Below are positions 36,212 to 45,221 of a stretch of DNA of 64,000 bases, piece after piece. Within the stretch, counting starts at the first letter, position 1, and the number at the start of each line of letters is the position of its first letter. The notes under the pieces were generated by a model. That model did no database searches. It was not told the DNA's origin and was given only the letters and a program-made list of their open reading frames with translations. The translations under genes and the position numbers were made by a program. This stretch comes from Hyphomicrobium sp. CS1BSMeth3 (GTDB lineage Bacteria; Pseudomonadota; Alphaproteobacteria; Rhizobiales; Hyphomicrobiaceae). The stretch covers positions 372,001 through 436,000 of the forward strand of contig NZ_FPEI01000006.1 in NCBI RefSeq assembly GCF_900117415.1, given 5' to 3'.

Positions 36212-37249
36212 CTAAGGCCAATCGTAGAACGTGAAGGGAATGGGCGGCGCGTGTCCCGCGACATTGCGGTGGACGATCGCGCGGCGATAGCGAGCGGGCG
36301 GAATGCCCACCTGCTTGGCGAAAAAGCGGTTGAAGTAGGCCGCATCCCTGAAGCCGAGCAAGTAGCTGAGCTGCTTGATCGTGATCGCTGAGCGCTCCAG
36401 CCGCACGGCCGCCTCGTAGATGAGCCGCTGCTGGATGAGCGCGCGCGGCGTGCGGCCGAGCGTGCGCGTGGCGATCGCATGAAGCCGGCCCGGCGTGACG
36501 CCGAGCGCTTCGGCATAGCGCGCGACGGCCCACTGCTCGCGAAAGCGCTCCTCGACGAGCTGGCGGAAACGCATGAGCAGCGCCGCAGCCCCGACGGTCT
36601 CGCCGAGTGCGAGCGCGCGGGCGCCGACGTGGCGCCAGAGCTGCACGAACGAGATGAGGAGCGCCGAGGAGATCACCGTCTCCGATCCCGGGCGCGGCTC
36701 CTGCAGCTCGTTTGAGATGAGCGCGAGGAGACGCGTCAGGCGGACGGCGCTCTCGGCCTCGATGGCGAGCGCCAGAGGCTGCTCCGCGCCGAGCAGATTG
36801 ATGAGCTCGCCGGCCTCGGGGATCTGGCGGAAGGTCTGCTCGATGAGATCGCGGCGGATGTGAATGATGTGACCGCTGCCGCCCGCCTCGATGACGAGCC
36901 GCTCGGCCGAATGGGCGGGGCTCCAGACGAAGGCCGGGCCGAGCACGTGCAGGTGCTCGCCTTCGAGGTGCAGCCAGGCCTCGCCGGTCTGCAGGATAAG
37001 GCAGTGGTCGAACCCGCTCGAGGTGCCGGCATCAAGCCGCCACTCCCGCGCGGCGAAGTGGCTTTCAACGACGACCGAGCGAAGGCGCGCCGCGATGATC
37101 TCCGCGGGGCGCTCGGCCTGCGCGGATGGGTCGGACGCACCATTGCCGCGAAGCGCCGACCGTTGCCGCATCGGAGGGCCTACAGACAATGTTTTGTGCA
37201 TCTTTTTGGTAGTTTTGTCCATTTTCGTAGGCCACCACATGATGTTCAC
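36212..37249 (-). CDS. AraC-family transcriptional regulator
   Basis: A protein of up to 345 residues with an N-terminal cupin-like sensing domain (FDHCLILQTGEAWLHLEGEH, FVWSPAHSAERLVI) and a C-terminal AraC DNA-binding domain (WAVARYAEALGVTPGRLHAI, then LSYLLGFRDAAYFNRFFAKQ, VGIPPARYRR). The start is uncertain: ATGs at 37249, 37222, 37201 and 37171 are possible and none has a strong Shine-Dalgarno. It is divergent from the Liv-type importer and probably controls it in response to the imported compound. It converges on the aminotransferase gene with nine bases between. Confidence 0.92.
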   Translation of the reverse strand: MNIMWWPTKMDKTTKKMHKTLSVGPPMRQRSALRGNGASDPSAQAERPAEIIAARLRSVVVESHFAAREWRLDAGTSSGFDHCLILQTGEAWLHLEGEHLHVLGPAFVWSPAHSAERLVIEAGGSGHIIHIRRDLIEQTFRQIPEAGELINLLGAEQPLALAIEAESAVRLTRLLALISNELQEPRPGSETVISSALLISFVQLWRHVGARALALGETVGAAALLMRFRQLVEERFREQWAVARYAEALGVTPGRLHAIATRTLGRTPRALIQQRLIYEAAVRLERSAITIKQLSYLLGFRDAAYFNRFFAKQVGIPPARYRRAIVHRNVAGHAPPIPFTFYDWP

Positions 37250-37366
37250 TCAGTCAAGCACGGGCCCGACAGATCGCTAGAAGAGCCCGGCTCCAAAGAG
37301 AGGAAGCGCGTCCCGCCTTGCCGACCCCAAGGTCCGGCCGGCCGACGCTTGAGGAGGATCTTCGGT

Positions 37367-38575
37367 ATGCTGCGCAAGTCACTCAGCCGCCTGGCACTGG
37401 CTGCAGCCGTGTCGGCGCTCGCGGGCCACGCCGGTCTCGCGCACGCACAGGACAAGATCAGGATCGGCTACGCGATCTCGAAGACCGGCCCCTTTGCCGG
37501 CGGCGCCGGTGTGACGACCCTGCCGAACTACCAGCTCTGGGTGAAGGACGTGAACGCGGCGGGCGGCATTACGGTCGGCGGCAAGAAGCTGCAGATCGAG
37601 GTCGTCGAGTACGATGACCGCTCCAATTCCGAGGAGGCCGTGAAGGCCATCGAGCGCCTCGGCACGCAGGACAAGGTCGATATCATCCTGCCGCCCTGGG
37701 GCACGGGTCTGAACCTCGCCGTCGGCCCGACCTTCAACCGCCTCGGTTATCCGCATCTCGCCGTGACCGCAGCAACCGACCGCGCGCCCGAGATGGCCAA
37801 GCGCTGGCCGAACAGCTTCTGGTTCCTCGGGCCGTCGAAAGCAGGCGCAGTTGCGCTCTCCGAAGTCCTCGGCAAGCTCAAGGCCGAGAACAAGATCGGC
37901 GCCAAGGTTGCGATGATCTCCGTAGCTGACGCCTTCGGCATCGAGCTCGCGACGGCCGCCCGCGCCGCCTTCAAGTCAGCAGGTCTCGAGATCGCGCTCG
38001 ATAAGACCTATCCAATCGGCACGCAAGATATGCAGGCGCTCCTGAAGGATGCCATGGCGTCCGGTGCCGATACGTTCGTCGCTTTCAGCTATCCGCCGGA
38101 TACGATCGCGATCACCGACGCGGCGCGCGTGCTCAGCTACAACCCGAAGGTCTACTACACGGCCGTCGGTACGGCCTTCCCAGTCTTCAAGGGCAAGTTC
38201 GGCGCGGCCGCCGAGGGCGTGATGGGCGTCGGCGGCTGGAATGTCGACAGCCCTGCGCTCCAGGCCTACTTCAAGCGCCACACCGAAGTGATCGGCCGCG
38301 AGCCCGACCGCTGGGCGAGCCCCGTCACGTACGTCAGCCTCCAGATGTTGCAGCAGGCCATCGAGCGCGTCGGCAAGATCGACAATGCCGCCATCATCAA
38401 AGAGCTGCAGACGGGCACGTTCGACACGATCATGGGCAAGATCAAGCTTGCCGACAACATCATGCCGATCGTGTGGTGGGTCGGGCAGTGGCAGAACGGC
38501 GAGTTCGTCGGCCTCGCACCGACGAGCTATGAGGGCGCCAAGGCGCCGCTGTTCCCGAAGCCGGCCTGGAAGTAG
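37367..38575 (+). CDS. Branched-chain amino acid-type ABC substrate-binding protein (LivJ/LivK family)
   Basis: A 402-residue periplasmic protein with a signal peptide ending near residue 27 (GLAHAQ). IRIGYAISKTGPFAGGAG is the usual LivJ opening, followed by NYQLWVKDVNAAGGITVGGK and VEYDDRSNSEEAVKAIERL. GAGGAGGA stands just before the ATG. Members of this type bind aromatic compounds, amides or organic acids as often as amino acids; the aldehyde dehydrogenase fused to LivF points to an aromatic or aldehyde-yielding substrate. A hairpin separates it from livH. Confidence 0.92.
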   Translation: MLRKSLSRLALAAAVSALAGHAGLAHAQDKIRIGYAISKTGPFAGGAGVTTLPNYQLWVKDVNAAGGITVGGKKLQIEVVEYDDRSNSEEAVKAIERLGTQDKVDIILPPWGTGLNLAVGPTFNRLGYPHLAVTAATDRAPEMAKRWPNSFWFLGPSKAGAVALSEVLGKLKAENKIGAKVAMISVADAFGIELATAARAAFKSAGLEIALDKTYPIGTQDMQALLKDAMASGADTFVAFSYPPDTIAITDAARVLSYNPKVYYTAVGTAFPVFKGKFGAAAEGVMGVGGWNVDSPALQAYFKRHTEVIGREPDRWASPVTYVSLQMLQQAIERVGKIDNAAIIKELQTGTFDTIMGKIKLADNIMPIVWWVGQWQNGEFVGLAPTSYEGAKAPLFPKPAWK

Positions 38576-38591
38576 TAACGGGATAGAGGGA

Positions 38592-38637
38592 GCTGGAGCC
38601 CTGACCGCTTTCGGGGGAGAGTGGTCGGGGCTCCAGC
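38592..38637 (+). promoter_or_regulatory. Intercistronic hairpin between binding protein and LivH genes
   Basis: GCTGGAGCCCTGACC and GGTCGGGGCTCCAGC form a 15-bp stem with a single G-U type pair and a 16-base loop. It lies 16 bases after the binding-protein stop and 18 bases before livH. Such hairpins commonly raise the amount of binding protein relative to the permeases by partial termination or mRNA protection. No T run follows, so readthrough is expected. Confidence 0.6.
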
Positions 38638-38655
38638 AATCAGACGGCCCAAATC

Positions 38656-39531
38656 ATGCTGCTGCTCGACATCCTCATCTCGGGCCTCGTGCTCGGAGGC
38701 ATGTACGCGCTCATCTCCATGGGGTTGACGCTGCAGTATGGCGTCGCGCGCATCATGAACCTCGCCTATGGCGAGTTCCTCGTGGGCGCAGCCTTCCTCG
38801 CTTTCTGGCTCTATAGCTCCATCGGCATCAGCCCGCTCGCCGGGCTCATCCTCGCGGTGCCGCTCGCCTTCCTCGCGAACTGGGCCATCTATCGCTGGCT
38901 GCTGACGCCGCTCGTCCGGCGCGCGAAGAGCCGCGGTCAGCTCGAAGTGGATAGTATCCTCGCCACGTTCGGTCTTCTGTTCATCGTGCAGGGCATCGCG
39001 CTCGTCCTGTTCGGCGGCCAGTACTACAGCTATGGCTATCTCTCCGTGCCGGTCTCCATTCTGGGCACGACGCTCGCCCTCAATCGCGTCATAGCGTTCA
39101 TCTTTGCCGGGCTGATCGGCGTCGGTCTCTATCTGGCTTTGACGCGCACCCGCACAGGCACGGCAATCCGCGCCATCGCCGTCAATCCCACCGCTGCCAG
39201 CCTCGTCGCGATCGATGTGCGCACGGCATCGGCCTTTGCCTTTGCGCTGGGCGGCGCAATGGTCGCCGCCGGCGGCGTGCTCGTCAGCATGTTCCTGACC
39301 TTCAATGCGTCCATGGGCGTCGTCTTCACCATGAAGGCGCTGATCGTGGTCATCGTCGGCGGCGTCGGCAATGTCTTGGGCGCGCTCGTCGTGGGCCTCG
39401 CGCTCGGCGTGATCGAGACGGGCGTGACGCGCCTCGTTGATCCCGGCCTCACGCTCGCCGTCACATACGCGCTCTTCATGATCGTGCTGCTCGTGCGGCC
39501 GCAGGGTCTGTTCGGGAGTGCCGTGCGATGA
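38656..39531 (+). CDS. livH: Branched-chain amino acid-type ABC permease LivH
   Basis: A 291-residue membrane permease with about eight helices. The opening LLLDILISGLVLGGMYALIS is the LivH signature, and GVGLYLALTRTRTGTAIRAI and AVNPTAASLVAIDV include the EAA-like loop. GGVGNVLGALVVGLALGVIE is the usual C-terminal block. It overlaps the LivM-LivG gene by four bases (ATGA) and forms the channel with the LivM part of that fusion. Confidence 0.94.
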   Translation: MLLLDILISGLVLGGMYALISMGLTLQYGVARIMNLAYGEFLVGAAFLAFWLYSSIGISPLAGLILAVPLAFLANWAIYRWLLTPLVRRAKSRGQLEVDSILATFGLLFIVQGIALVLFGGQYYSYGYLSVPVSILGTTLALNRVIAFIFAGLIGVGLYLALTRTRTGTAIRAIAVNPTAASLVAIDVRTASAFAFALGGAMVAAGGVLVSMFLTFNASMGVVFTMKALIVVIVGGVGNVLGALVVGLALGVIETGVTRLVDPGLTLAVTYALFMIVLLVRPQGLFGSAVR

Positions 39532-41207
39532 GCCTCGCGCGGGCCCCGCTCATTGCGCTGGCGGTTCTGGCGGCTCTCCTGCTCGCCGGTTTGCCGCTCG
39601 TCGCGAGCGGCTATGTTCTGGCGCTCGCGATCGGCATGCTCAATTTCACGATCCTGGCCACGGCCTGGGCGCTGTTCTCGGGCCCGACGCACTACATTTC
39701 GCTCGCGAGCGCGGCCTTCTTCGGCATTGGTGCCTACACGGCGGCCATGATGGCCGAGAGCGTGCCCTGGCCGCTCGTGCTCGTCGCCGCGACGCTGGCA
39801 GGCTTCGCCGTCGCCCTCGTCGTCGGGCTCTCGACGCTGCGGCTCTCTGGTGTTTATTTCGTCATCTTCACCTTCGGCCTCACCGAGCTCATCCGCCAGC
39901 TCGTCACGTGGTACGAGGTGAATGTCGCCGGCACTGTCGGGCGCTATCTGTTTCTGGGCATGCCGCAGTCGACCATCTACTGGCAGCTCCTGGCGCTCGC
40001 CGTGGCCGTGCTTGTCATCGGATGGCTGATCGGACGCTCGCGCCTTGGCTTGGCCGCGCGCGTCATCGGTGCGGACGAGGTGGTCGCGCGCCACAGCGGC
40101 ATCGACACGACGCGCACGAAGATCGTGCTGTTCGCCATCAGCTCGGCGATCATGGCCCTTGCGGGCGCGATCATGGCTCCGCGCTGGACGTACATCGATC
40201 CGGCCATCGCCTTCAATTCCATGATCTCCTTCCAGGTGGTGATCATGGCGCTGCTCGGCGGCGCGGGCGCGCTCTTCGGCCCACTGCTCGGTGCGGTGCC
40301 GCTCGTGCTGCTGTTCGAGGTCCTGCAGGCGAATTTCCCGAATGCCTATTCCATCCTGCTCGGCGCGGTCTTCATCCTGATCGTCTATGGCCTTCCGCGC
40401 GGCGTGATCGGCCTCATCGAGGATTGGCGGCCTGCGGCGAGCCGATCGGTTGCGATGTTGCCGTCTCGCGCGCCTCGCGATCCGAATGTGCTGACGATCT
40501 CCGATCTGAAGAAGTCGTTTGGCGGCCTGAGCGCCGTCGATAGCGTCAGCTTCGATGTGCGGCCCGGCGAGATCATCGGTCTTGTTGGACCCAACGGCTC
40601 GGGCAAGACGAGCGTTCTGAACCTGATCTCGGGCGCACTGAAGCCCGATGCCGGTCAGATCTTTTATCTGGGCCGTCCGATCAACGGTGCCAATCCCGAG
40701 ACCATCGCGCGGCTCGGCGTGGCGCGCACGTTCCAGCTCGTGCGCGTGTTGCCCTCCATGAGCGTGGTCGAGAACGTCATCCCAGGCTTTGCCTTCCGCG
40801 CGCGTCACGTCACGGGTGCCGCCGCGCACGAGGAAGCCCTCGCGCTCCTCGCCCGCGTGGGTCTCGAGCATCGTGCCGCGGTGCCCGCATCCGAACTCAC
40901 GTACATCGACCAGAAGCGCCTGGAGCTTGCACGCGCACTCGCTCTGGAGCCGAAGCTGTTGCTGCTCGACGAGTGGCTTGCCGGCCTCAATCCGACCGAG
41001 CTCGAGGAGGGCATTGCCCTCATCCAGTCGCTCCGCTTCGACGGCCTCAGTATCATCATGGTCGAGCACGTCATGGACGCGATCCATGCGCTTTGCGATC
41101 GCTGTGTCGTCATGAATGCCGGCCGCGTGATCGCGCACGGCACGCCACGCCTCGCGCTCGCCGAGCCGGAGGTCGTGCGCGCCTATCTGGGAGAGGACGA
41201 TGCTTGA
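39528..41207 (+). CDS. Fused LivM permease and LivG ATPase
   Basis: A 559-residue protein combining two Liv subunits in one frame. Residues 1 to about 305 are LivM (NFTILATAWALFSGPTHYIS, LAARVIGADEVVARHSGID, MALLGGAGALFGPLLGA). After a short linker with MLPSRAPRDPN, residues about 318-559 are LivG: Walker A GPNGSGKTS, Walker B LLLLDEWLAGLNP, and switch MVEHVMDAI. The canonical LSGGQ signature is replaced by LTYIDQKRLELARAL. LivM-LivG fusions occur in other alphaproteobacteria. It overlaps both livH (4 bases) and the LivF gene (8 bases). Confidence 0.93.
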   Translation: MSLARAPLIALAVLAALLLAGLPLVASGYVLALAIGMLNFTILATAWALFSGPTHYISLASAAFFGIGAYTAAMMAESVPWPLVLVAATLAGFAVALVVGLSTLRLSGVYFVIFTFGLTELIRQLVTWYEVNVAGTVGRYLFLGMPQSTIYWQLLALAVAVLVIGWLIGRSRLGLAARVIGADEVVARHSGIDTTRTKIVLFAISSAIMALAGAIMAPRWTYIDPAIAFNSMISFQVVIMALLGGAGALFGPLLGAVPLVLLFEVLQANFPNAYSILLGAVFILIVYGLPRGVIGLIEDWRPAASRSVAMLPSRAPRDPNVLTISDLKKSFGGLSAVDSVSFDVRPGEIIGLVGPNGSGKTSVLNLISGALKPDAGQIFYLGRPINGANPETIARLGVARTFQLVRVLPSMSVVENVIPGFAFRARHVTGAAAHEEALALLARVGLEHRAAVPASELTYIDQKRLELARALALEPKLLLLDEWLAGLNPTELEEGIALIQSLRFDGLSIIMVEHVMDAIHALCDRCVVMNAGRVIAHGTPRLALAEPEVVRAYLGEDDA

Positions 41208-43509
41208 GATCGTCGATCTCTCTTTTTCCTATGGCAAGCACCTCGCCTTGTCCGAGGTCGCTCTGCGTCTCGACAAGGGCGAGGTCGCTGTCGTCCTCGG
41301 CGCCAACGGCGCCGGCAAGACGACGCTGCTCAAGGCTATTGCCGGTCTCGTCGCGCCGGCGAAGGGCTCGAAGCTCACGCTCGCCGGTCAGGATCTGACG
41401 AAGCTTCAGCCGCACGAGATCGTCGAAGCCGGCATTGCACTCGTCCCAGAGGGGCGCGGCATCTTTGCCGAGCTGACCGTGCGCGAGAACCTCCTGCTCG
41501 GCGCTTACGCGGCGCGCGCGCGGGCCGGCGAGCAGAAGATGCTCTCCGACGTGCTCGCCGTATTTCCGCGCCTCGCAGAGCGTCTCGGTCAGGCTGTCGG
41601 CACTATGTCGGGCGGCGAGCAGCAGATGGTGGCGATCGGTCGCGCGCTCATGTCGGCGCCGGAGCTGCTGCTGCTCGATGAGCCTTCGCTTGGCCTGTCG
41701 CCGCTGCTCACAAAGGAGCTTTTCCAGGCACTGCGCCGCGTGCGCGCGAGCGGTCTCGGCATCCTCCTCGTCGAGCAGAACGTGCGCGCGAGCCTCGCCA
41801 TCGCCGATCGCGGCTACATCATCGAGAATGGCCGCATCGCGGGCGAGGGGCGCGCCGCCGCGCTTGCCGATGATGCCGCCGTGCAGCACGCGTTTCTCGG
41901 TGGCGCCGGTACTCATCGCACCCCGCCGCGGGCACTCAAGGCTGAGAGCCTCGCTTTACCCGGGCAGCAGCGCATCGCGCGCGCGTCCGCGACGCCGCTT
42001 GTTCCTATCGATGACCAATCTCAGTCACAGTCCACTGAGCAAGGGAAGGCAGCTCCCATGAACGCGATCAACCTTCTCATCGGCGGCAAGGACCGCCCGG
42101 CAGCGCAGAATGCCGTCTACCAGCGCAGCAATCCCATCTCCGGCGAGGTGGCGAGCACCGTCGCTGCTGCAAGCGTGGAGGATGCGCTTGCCGCCGCAGA
42201 TGCTGCCGCAGCGGCTTTCCCCGCCTGGTCTGCGCTCGGACCCAGCGAGCGGCGCGCGCGCCTCAACAAGGCGGCCGACATCCTCGCCTCGAAGGCGCAG
42301 GAGTTCACCAAGCTCATGATGGCCGAGGTCGGCGCTACCGCGGGCTGGGCCGGCTTCAACGCGATGCTGGCAGCGGGCATGCTCCGCGAGGCCGCGGCCA
42401 TGACGACGCAGATTGCCGGCGAAGTCATCCCAACGGACAAGCCGAACAACCTCGCCATGGCCTTGCGCGAACCTGTTGGCGTCGTGCTCGGCATCGCGCC
42501 GTGGAATGCGCCCGTGATCCTCGGCGTGCGTGCAGTCGCCATGCCGCTCGCGTGCGGCAATACGGTCGTGCTGAAGGCCTCCGAGGTGAGCCCCGGCGTT
42601 CACCGCCTGATTGGCCAGTGCCTCGCCGAGGCCGGCCTCGGTGACGGTGTCGTCAATGTCGTCACCAACGCGCCGGAAGATGCGCAATCGATTGTCGAAG
42701 CGCTCATCGGCCACACGGCAATCCGGCGCGTGAACTTCACCGGATCGACGCGCGTCGGCCGCGTGATCGCACAGATCGCTGCGAAGCACCTGAAGCGCGT
42801 TCTGCTTGAGCTTGGCGGCAAGGCGCCGCTCATCATCCTCGATGATGCGGATCTCGACGAGGCCGTGAAAGCAGCCGCCTTCGGCGCTTACATGAACCAG
42901 GGCCAGATCTGCATGTCGACGGAGCGCATTGTCGTCGACGAGAAAGTGGCCGACGCCTTCGTCGAAAAGTTCGCCGCCAAGGCCAGGACGCTCCCCTCGG
43001 GCGATCCGCGCAAGGGCGAAGTCGTGCTCGGCTCGCTTGTCGCCTCGCAGGCTGCCGACCGCGTGAACGCGCTCATCGCCGACGGGATCGCCAAGGGCGC
43101 AAAGCTCGTGTGTGGCGGCGTCATGCCCGGCACGATCCTGCCCGCCACCATCGTCGATCATGTCACGCCGAACATGCGCATCTATGGCGAGGAGAGCTTC
43201 GGCCCGGTCGTCACGGTCGTCCGCGTCGGCAGTACGGAGGAGGCCATCCGCGTCGCCAATGATACGGAATATGGTCTCGCCGCCGCGGTTTTCGGCAGAG
43301 ACATCGCGCGGGCACTCGCCGTCGCGCGCCGTATCGAGAGCGGCATCTGCCACATCAATGCGCCGACCGTACACGATGAGCCGCAAATGCCGTTCGGCGG
43401 CATGAAGGCCTCGGGCTATGGGCGCTTTGGCGGCAAGGCGGCCATCGACGAGTTCACGGAGCTGCGCTGGATCACCATCCAGACCGGGCCGCGGCCCTAT
43501 CCGTTCTGA
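41200..43509 (+). CDS. Uninterrupted LivF ATPase - aldehyde dehydrogenase reading frame
   Basis: A 769-codon frame with no stop between two complete proteins. Residues 1 to about 237 are LivF: Walker A GANGAGKTT, signature MSGGEQQMVAIGRAL, Walker B LLLLDEPSLGLSP and VEQNVRAS. A Ser/Gln-rich linker (about 240-286) follows. Residues 287-769 are an aldehyde dehydrogenase of the benzaldehyde/vanillin/salicylaldehyde type: APWNAPVILGVRAV, NFTGSTRVG, the catalytic Glu in LLELGGKAP, and the catalytic Cys in NQGQICMSTERIVV. An internal ATG at 42058 with a good Shine-Dalgarno could start a separate 483-residue dehydrogenase. A sequencing error hiding a stop is also possible. The dehydrogenase would oxidise an aldehyde made from the imported substrate. 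Confidence 0.88.
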   Translation: MLEIVDLSFSYGKHLALSEVALRLDKGEVAVVLGANGAGKTTLLKAIAGLVAPAKGSKLTLAGQDLTKLQPHEIVEAGIALVPEGRGIFAELTVRENLLLGAYAARARAGEQKMLSDVLAVFPRLAERLGQAVGTMSGGEQQMVAIGRALMSAPELLLLDEPSLGLSPLLTKELFQALRRVRASGLGILLVEQNVRASLAIADRGYIIENGRIAGEGRAAALADDAAVQHAFLGGAGTHRTPPRALKAESLALPGQQRIARASATPLVPIDDQSQSQSTEQGKAAPMNAINLLIGGKDRPAAQNAVYQRSNPISGEVASTVAAASVEDALAAADAAAAAFPAWSALGPSERRARLNKAADILASKAQEFTKLMMAEVGATAGWAGFNAMLAAGMLREAAAMTTQIAGEVIPTDKPNNLAMALREPVGVVLGIAPWNAPVILGVRAVAMPLACGNTVVLKASEVSPGVHRLIGQCLAEAGLGDGVVNVVTNAPEDAQSIVEALIGHTAIRRVNFTGSTRVGRVIAQIAAKHLKRVLLELGGKAPLIILDDADLDEAVKAAAFGAYMNQGQICMSTERIVVDEKVADAFVEKFAAKARTLPSGDPRKGEVVLGSLVASQAADRVNALIADGIAKGAKLVCGGVMPGTILPATIVDHVTPNMRIYGEESFGPVVTVVRVGSTEEAIRVANDTEYGLAAAVFGRDIARALAVARRIESGICHINAPTVHDEPQMPFGGMKASGYGRFGGKAAIDEFTELRWITIQTGPRPYPF
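42041..42060 (+). promoter_or_regulatory. Internal ribosome binding site before the aldehyde dehydrogenase part
   Basis: AAGGGAAGG at 42041-42049 stands eight bases before an in-frame ATG at 42058-42060, exactly where homologous aldehyde dehydrogenases begin (MNAINLLIGGKD). This suggests the enzyme can be made on its own from 42058 to 43509 even if the ORF is continuous with LivF. Confidence 0.55.
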
Positions 43510-43612
43510 CGATCCCTCTTGATCATTCGCGAGCCAGTGTCTACGCCAGTACGTGGCACGGGGCCTGATATCTCACGCCCGGTTCCACGTTGGTGGAGAG
43601 GCTGAATTCTCG

Positions 43613-44104
43613 ATGGATCAAGGACGCGTTCGCGACGATCAATTCCTGGCTGCGCTTGCCGAGTCGGCCGCCGCAGCACAGCGCGAGGAGTACATCTTCC
43701 GCGATAATATCGGCCGTGAGATCGAGAAGCGCGAACGCGCGCGCCAGTATGCCTACCGTCGCCTTTCGCTTGCCGAGCTGATGCTGAAAGCGGCGCGCAG
43801 CACCGGAGACGAAGAAAAGGCCGTCGCGGCGCAGACGACTGTGCTGCGGTCCGAATTCGGCTGGCATGGTGAGAGCGAGCAGACAAAGCGCATTGTCGCC
43901 GCGTGGCGGCCGGTTGCGCTCACCATCTGGGCTGCCGTAAAGCCGCCGCCCGCCGAAGCGGAAGCTGCTGTCGTTGCCGCGCCATCACCCGATATTGCTG
44001 CGGCACTTGCCGAGTTCGAGCGCTGGTACGAGGCGGAATTCGGCTCGAACTACCTCGCCATTCTCGACCAGGAAAAGCAGGAGTTTCCCGTTGTCGAATT
44101 CTAA
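43613..44104 (+). CDS. Protein of unknown function, helical, paired with downstream gene
   Basis: A 163-residue protein not recognised as a known family. It is highly charged and helical: AAAAQREEYIFRDNIGREIE and KRERARQYAYRRLSLAELML. A proline/alanine-rich linker (VKPPPAEAEAAVVAAPSPDI) leads to a short C-terminal acidic-aromatic segment (FERWYEAEFGSNYLAILDQE). ATG 43613 has GGAGAGG upstream; the frame opens at 43553. No signal or membrane segment. The next gene starts inside its 3' end, so the two are translationally coupled. Confidence 0.6.
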   Translation: MDQGRVRDDQFLAALAESAAAAQREEYIFRDNIGREIEKRERARQYAYRRLSLAELMLKAARSTGDEEKAVAAQTTVLRSEFGWHGESEQTKRIVAAWRPVALTIWAAVKPPPAEAEAAVVAAPSPDIAAALAEFERWYEAEFGSNYLAILDQEKQEFPVVEF

Positions 44105-44477
44105 GGGCGCGGAGTTCGAGCGCTGGATCGTCGAGCAGTACGCGGCGACGAACGGCTTCACCGCGCTCATTCTGCTGATCAACCTCGGCAGCGACAAGGT
44201 CGACCTGATCTCCTGCTCGTACGTCCATGTCATCGGCGACGAGGTGCGCTGGAAGGACATGAAGACCATGCTCGACGCCTCCCGGCGCAAATGGGATGCG
44301 TTCGCCGTCTTCCCGGAGTCGCCGCCCGGTGGCGGCCCACTGATCGATCTCGTTGCCAAAGCGCGCTTGCAGGAGCGCATTGACGAGGTGACGGTCAACC
44401 GCATGGTCCTCAATGATGCCGGCTTCTTCGACACGCACGGCCGGCACATACGGATTGATCCCGTCGAGCTGCACTAA
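44091..44477 (+). CDS. Protein of unknown function, TTG start
   Basis: A 128-residue soluble protein with an alpha/beta look: AEFERWIVEQYAATNGFTAL, VRWKDMKTMLDASRRKWDAF, RIDEVTVNRMVLNDAGFFDT. No named family is recognised. The start is decided by AGGAG at 44079-44083, seven bases before TTG 44091; the earlier in-frame ATG at 43974 would give a long overlap with the preceding gene. The genes overlap by 14 bases. The end lies 14 bases from the convergent gene at 44492. Confidence 0.6.
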   Translation: MSNSKGAEFERWIVEQYAATNGFTALILLINLGSDKVDLISCSYVHVIGDEVRWKDMKTMLDASRRKWDAFAVFPESPPGGGPLIDLVAKARLQERIDEVTVNRMVLNDAGFFDTHGRHIRIDPVELH

Positions 44478-44491
44478 TTGGCGGGGCAAGC

Positions 44492-45034
44492 TCAGAGCAG
44501 CGGGCCATTGCGCAGATAAAGCGTGCGGACCGCACCGACCATCGCCGGCTTTTTGGCCGTGTCCTCGAAAAACGGCAGGCTGATCCATTCGCCGTTCGGG
44601 ATCTTCCGTTCAGCGGTGCAATATTGGCCGCGCGCATCGAGGTCGATGCGCAGGCGGATCTCCCCACGCAACGCGGACTCGATCAGCTCCACGGCTTCGG
44701 CCGCAAGCACATGCTCGTCACGCCATTCGCCGAGGCGCACAACGTAACGCCCGCGCTCTGTTTGAATGGACATCGCGAAACCGTCGGGCACGGTGCACGG
44801 AATGGTGATCTTGTTCTCCGTCAGGATGAGCGGGAGCGTCGGGTAGTTCTGCGAGAGATGGGCAATCTCCTTCAGCACGCGCATGTGGAATGCCCGCCCG
44901 ATCGTGGCTTCGAGCGCGCTTCGCGAGGCGCAGCCGGAGGCCTGTGCACCTCCGTCTCCGTCGGATGCGCCGGCGCGATCGCCGAGCCACTCTGCGTCGC
45001 CTCTGTGCTCATAGTCGCGGGAATGGTCGCACAT
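44492..45034 (-). CDS. Protein of unknown function
   Basis: A 180-residue cytoplasmic protein. The N-terminal 50 residues are polar and Gly/Asp-rich (GAGASDGDGGAQASG-type) and probably disordered. The rest has ordered segments RAFHMRVLKEIAHLSQNYPT, KITIPCTVPDGFAMSIQTER, and VRLGEWRDEHVLAAEAVELI. No family recognised. The frame runs upstream across the LuxR gene in antisense, but GGAGG just before ATG 45034 fixes the start. It lies downstream of the LuxR solo on the same strand, 187 bases away. Confidence 0.6.
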   Translation of the reverse strand: MCDHSRDYEHRGDAEWLGDRAGASDGDGGAQASGCASRSALEATIGRAFHMRVLKEIAHLSQNYPTLPLILTENKITIPCTVPDGFAMSIQTERGRYVVRLGEWRDEHVLAAEAVELIESALRGEIRLRIDLDARGQYCTAERKIPNGEWISLPFFEDTAKKPAMVGAVRTLYLRNGPLL

Positions 45035-45221
45035 GGTTGCCTCCGATCCGCAAAGTTTGATCGAGGTGGAGTTTAGGCGAATTGGAGGGACCGAATAACT
45101 GTCGCTCCTGCCAGCTGTCGCATTCGACAGGTGACGCGCCAGATGTGCTGATCGAGGAATGCGGCCTATCCCGTGGCCAGGCGCCGCGCGTCCTGGTCGA
45201 GCCCGATGCTCGCTCGGGACA

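Noticed and set aside
39129-41138. A 669-codon reverse-strand frame over LivH/LivM-LivG
   Set aside because: Composition-driven shadow rich in Arg, Asp and His; the forward frames encode complete transporter subunits.
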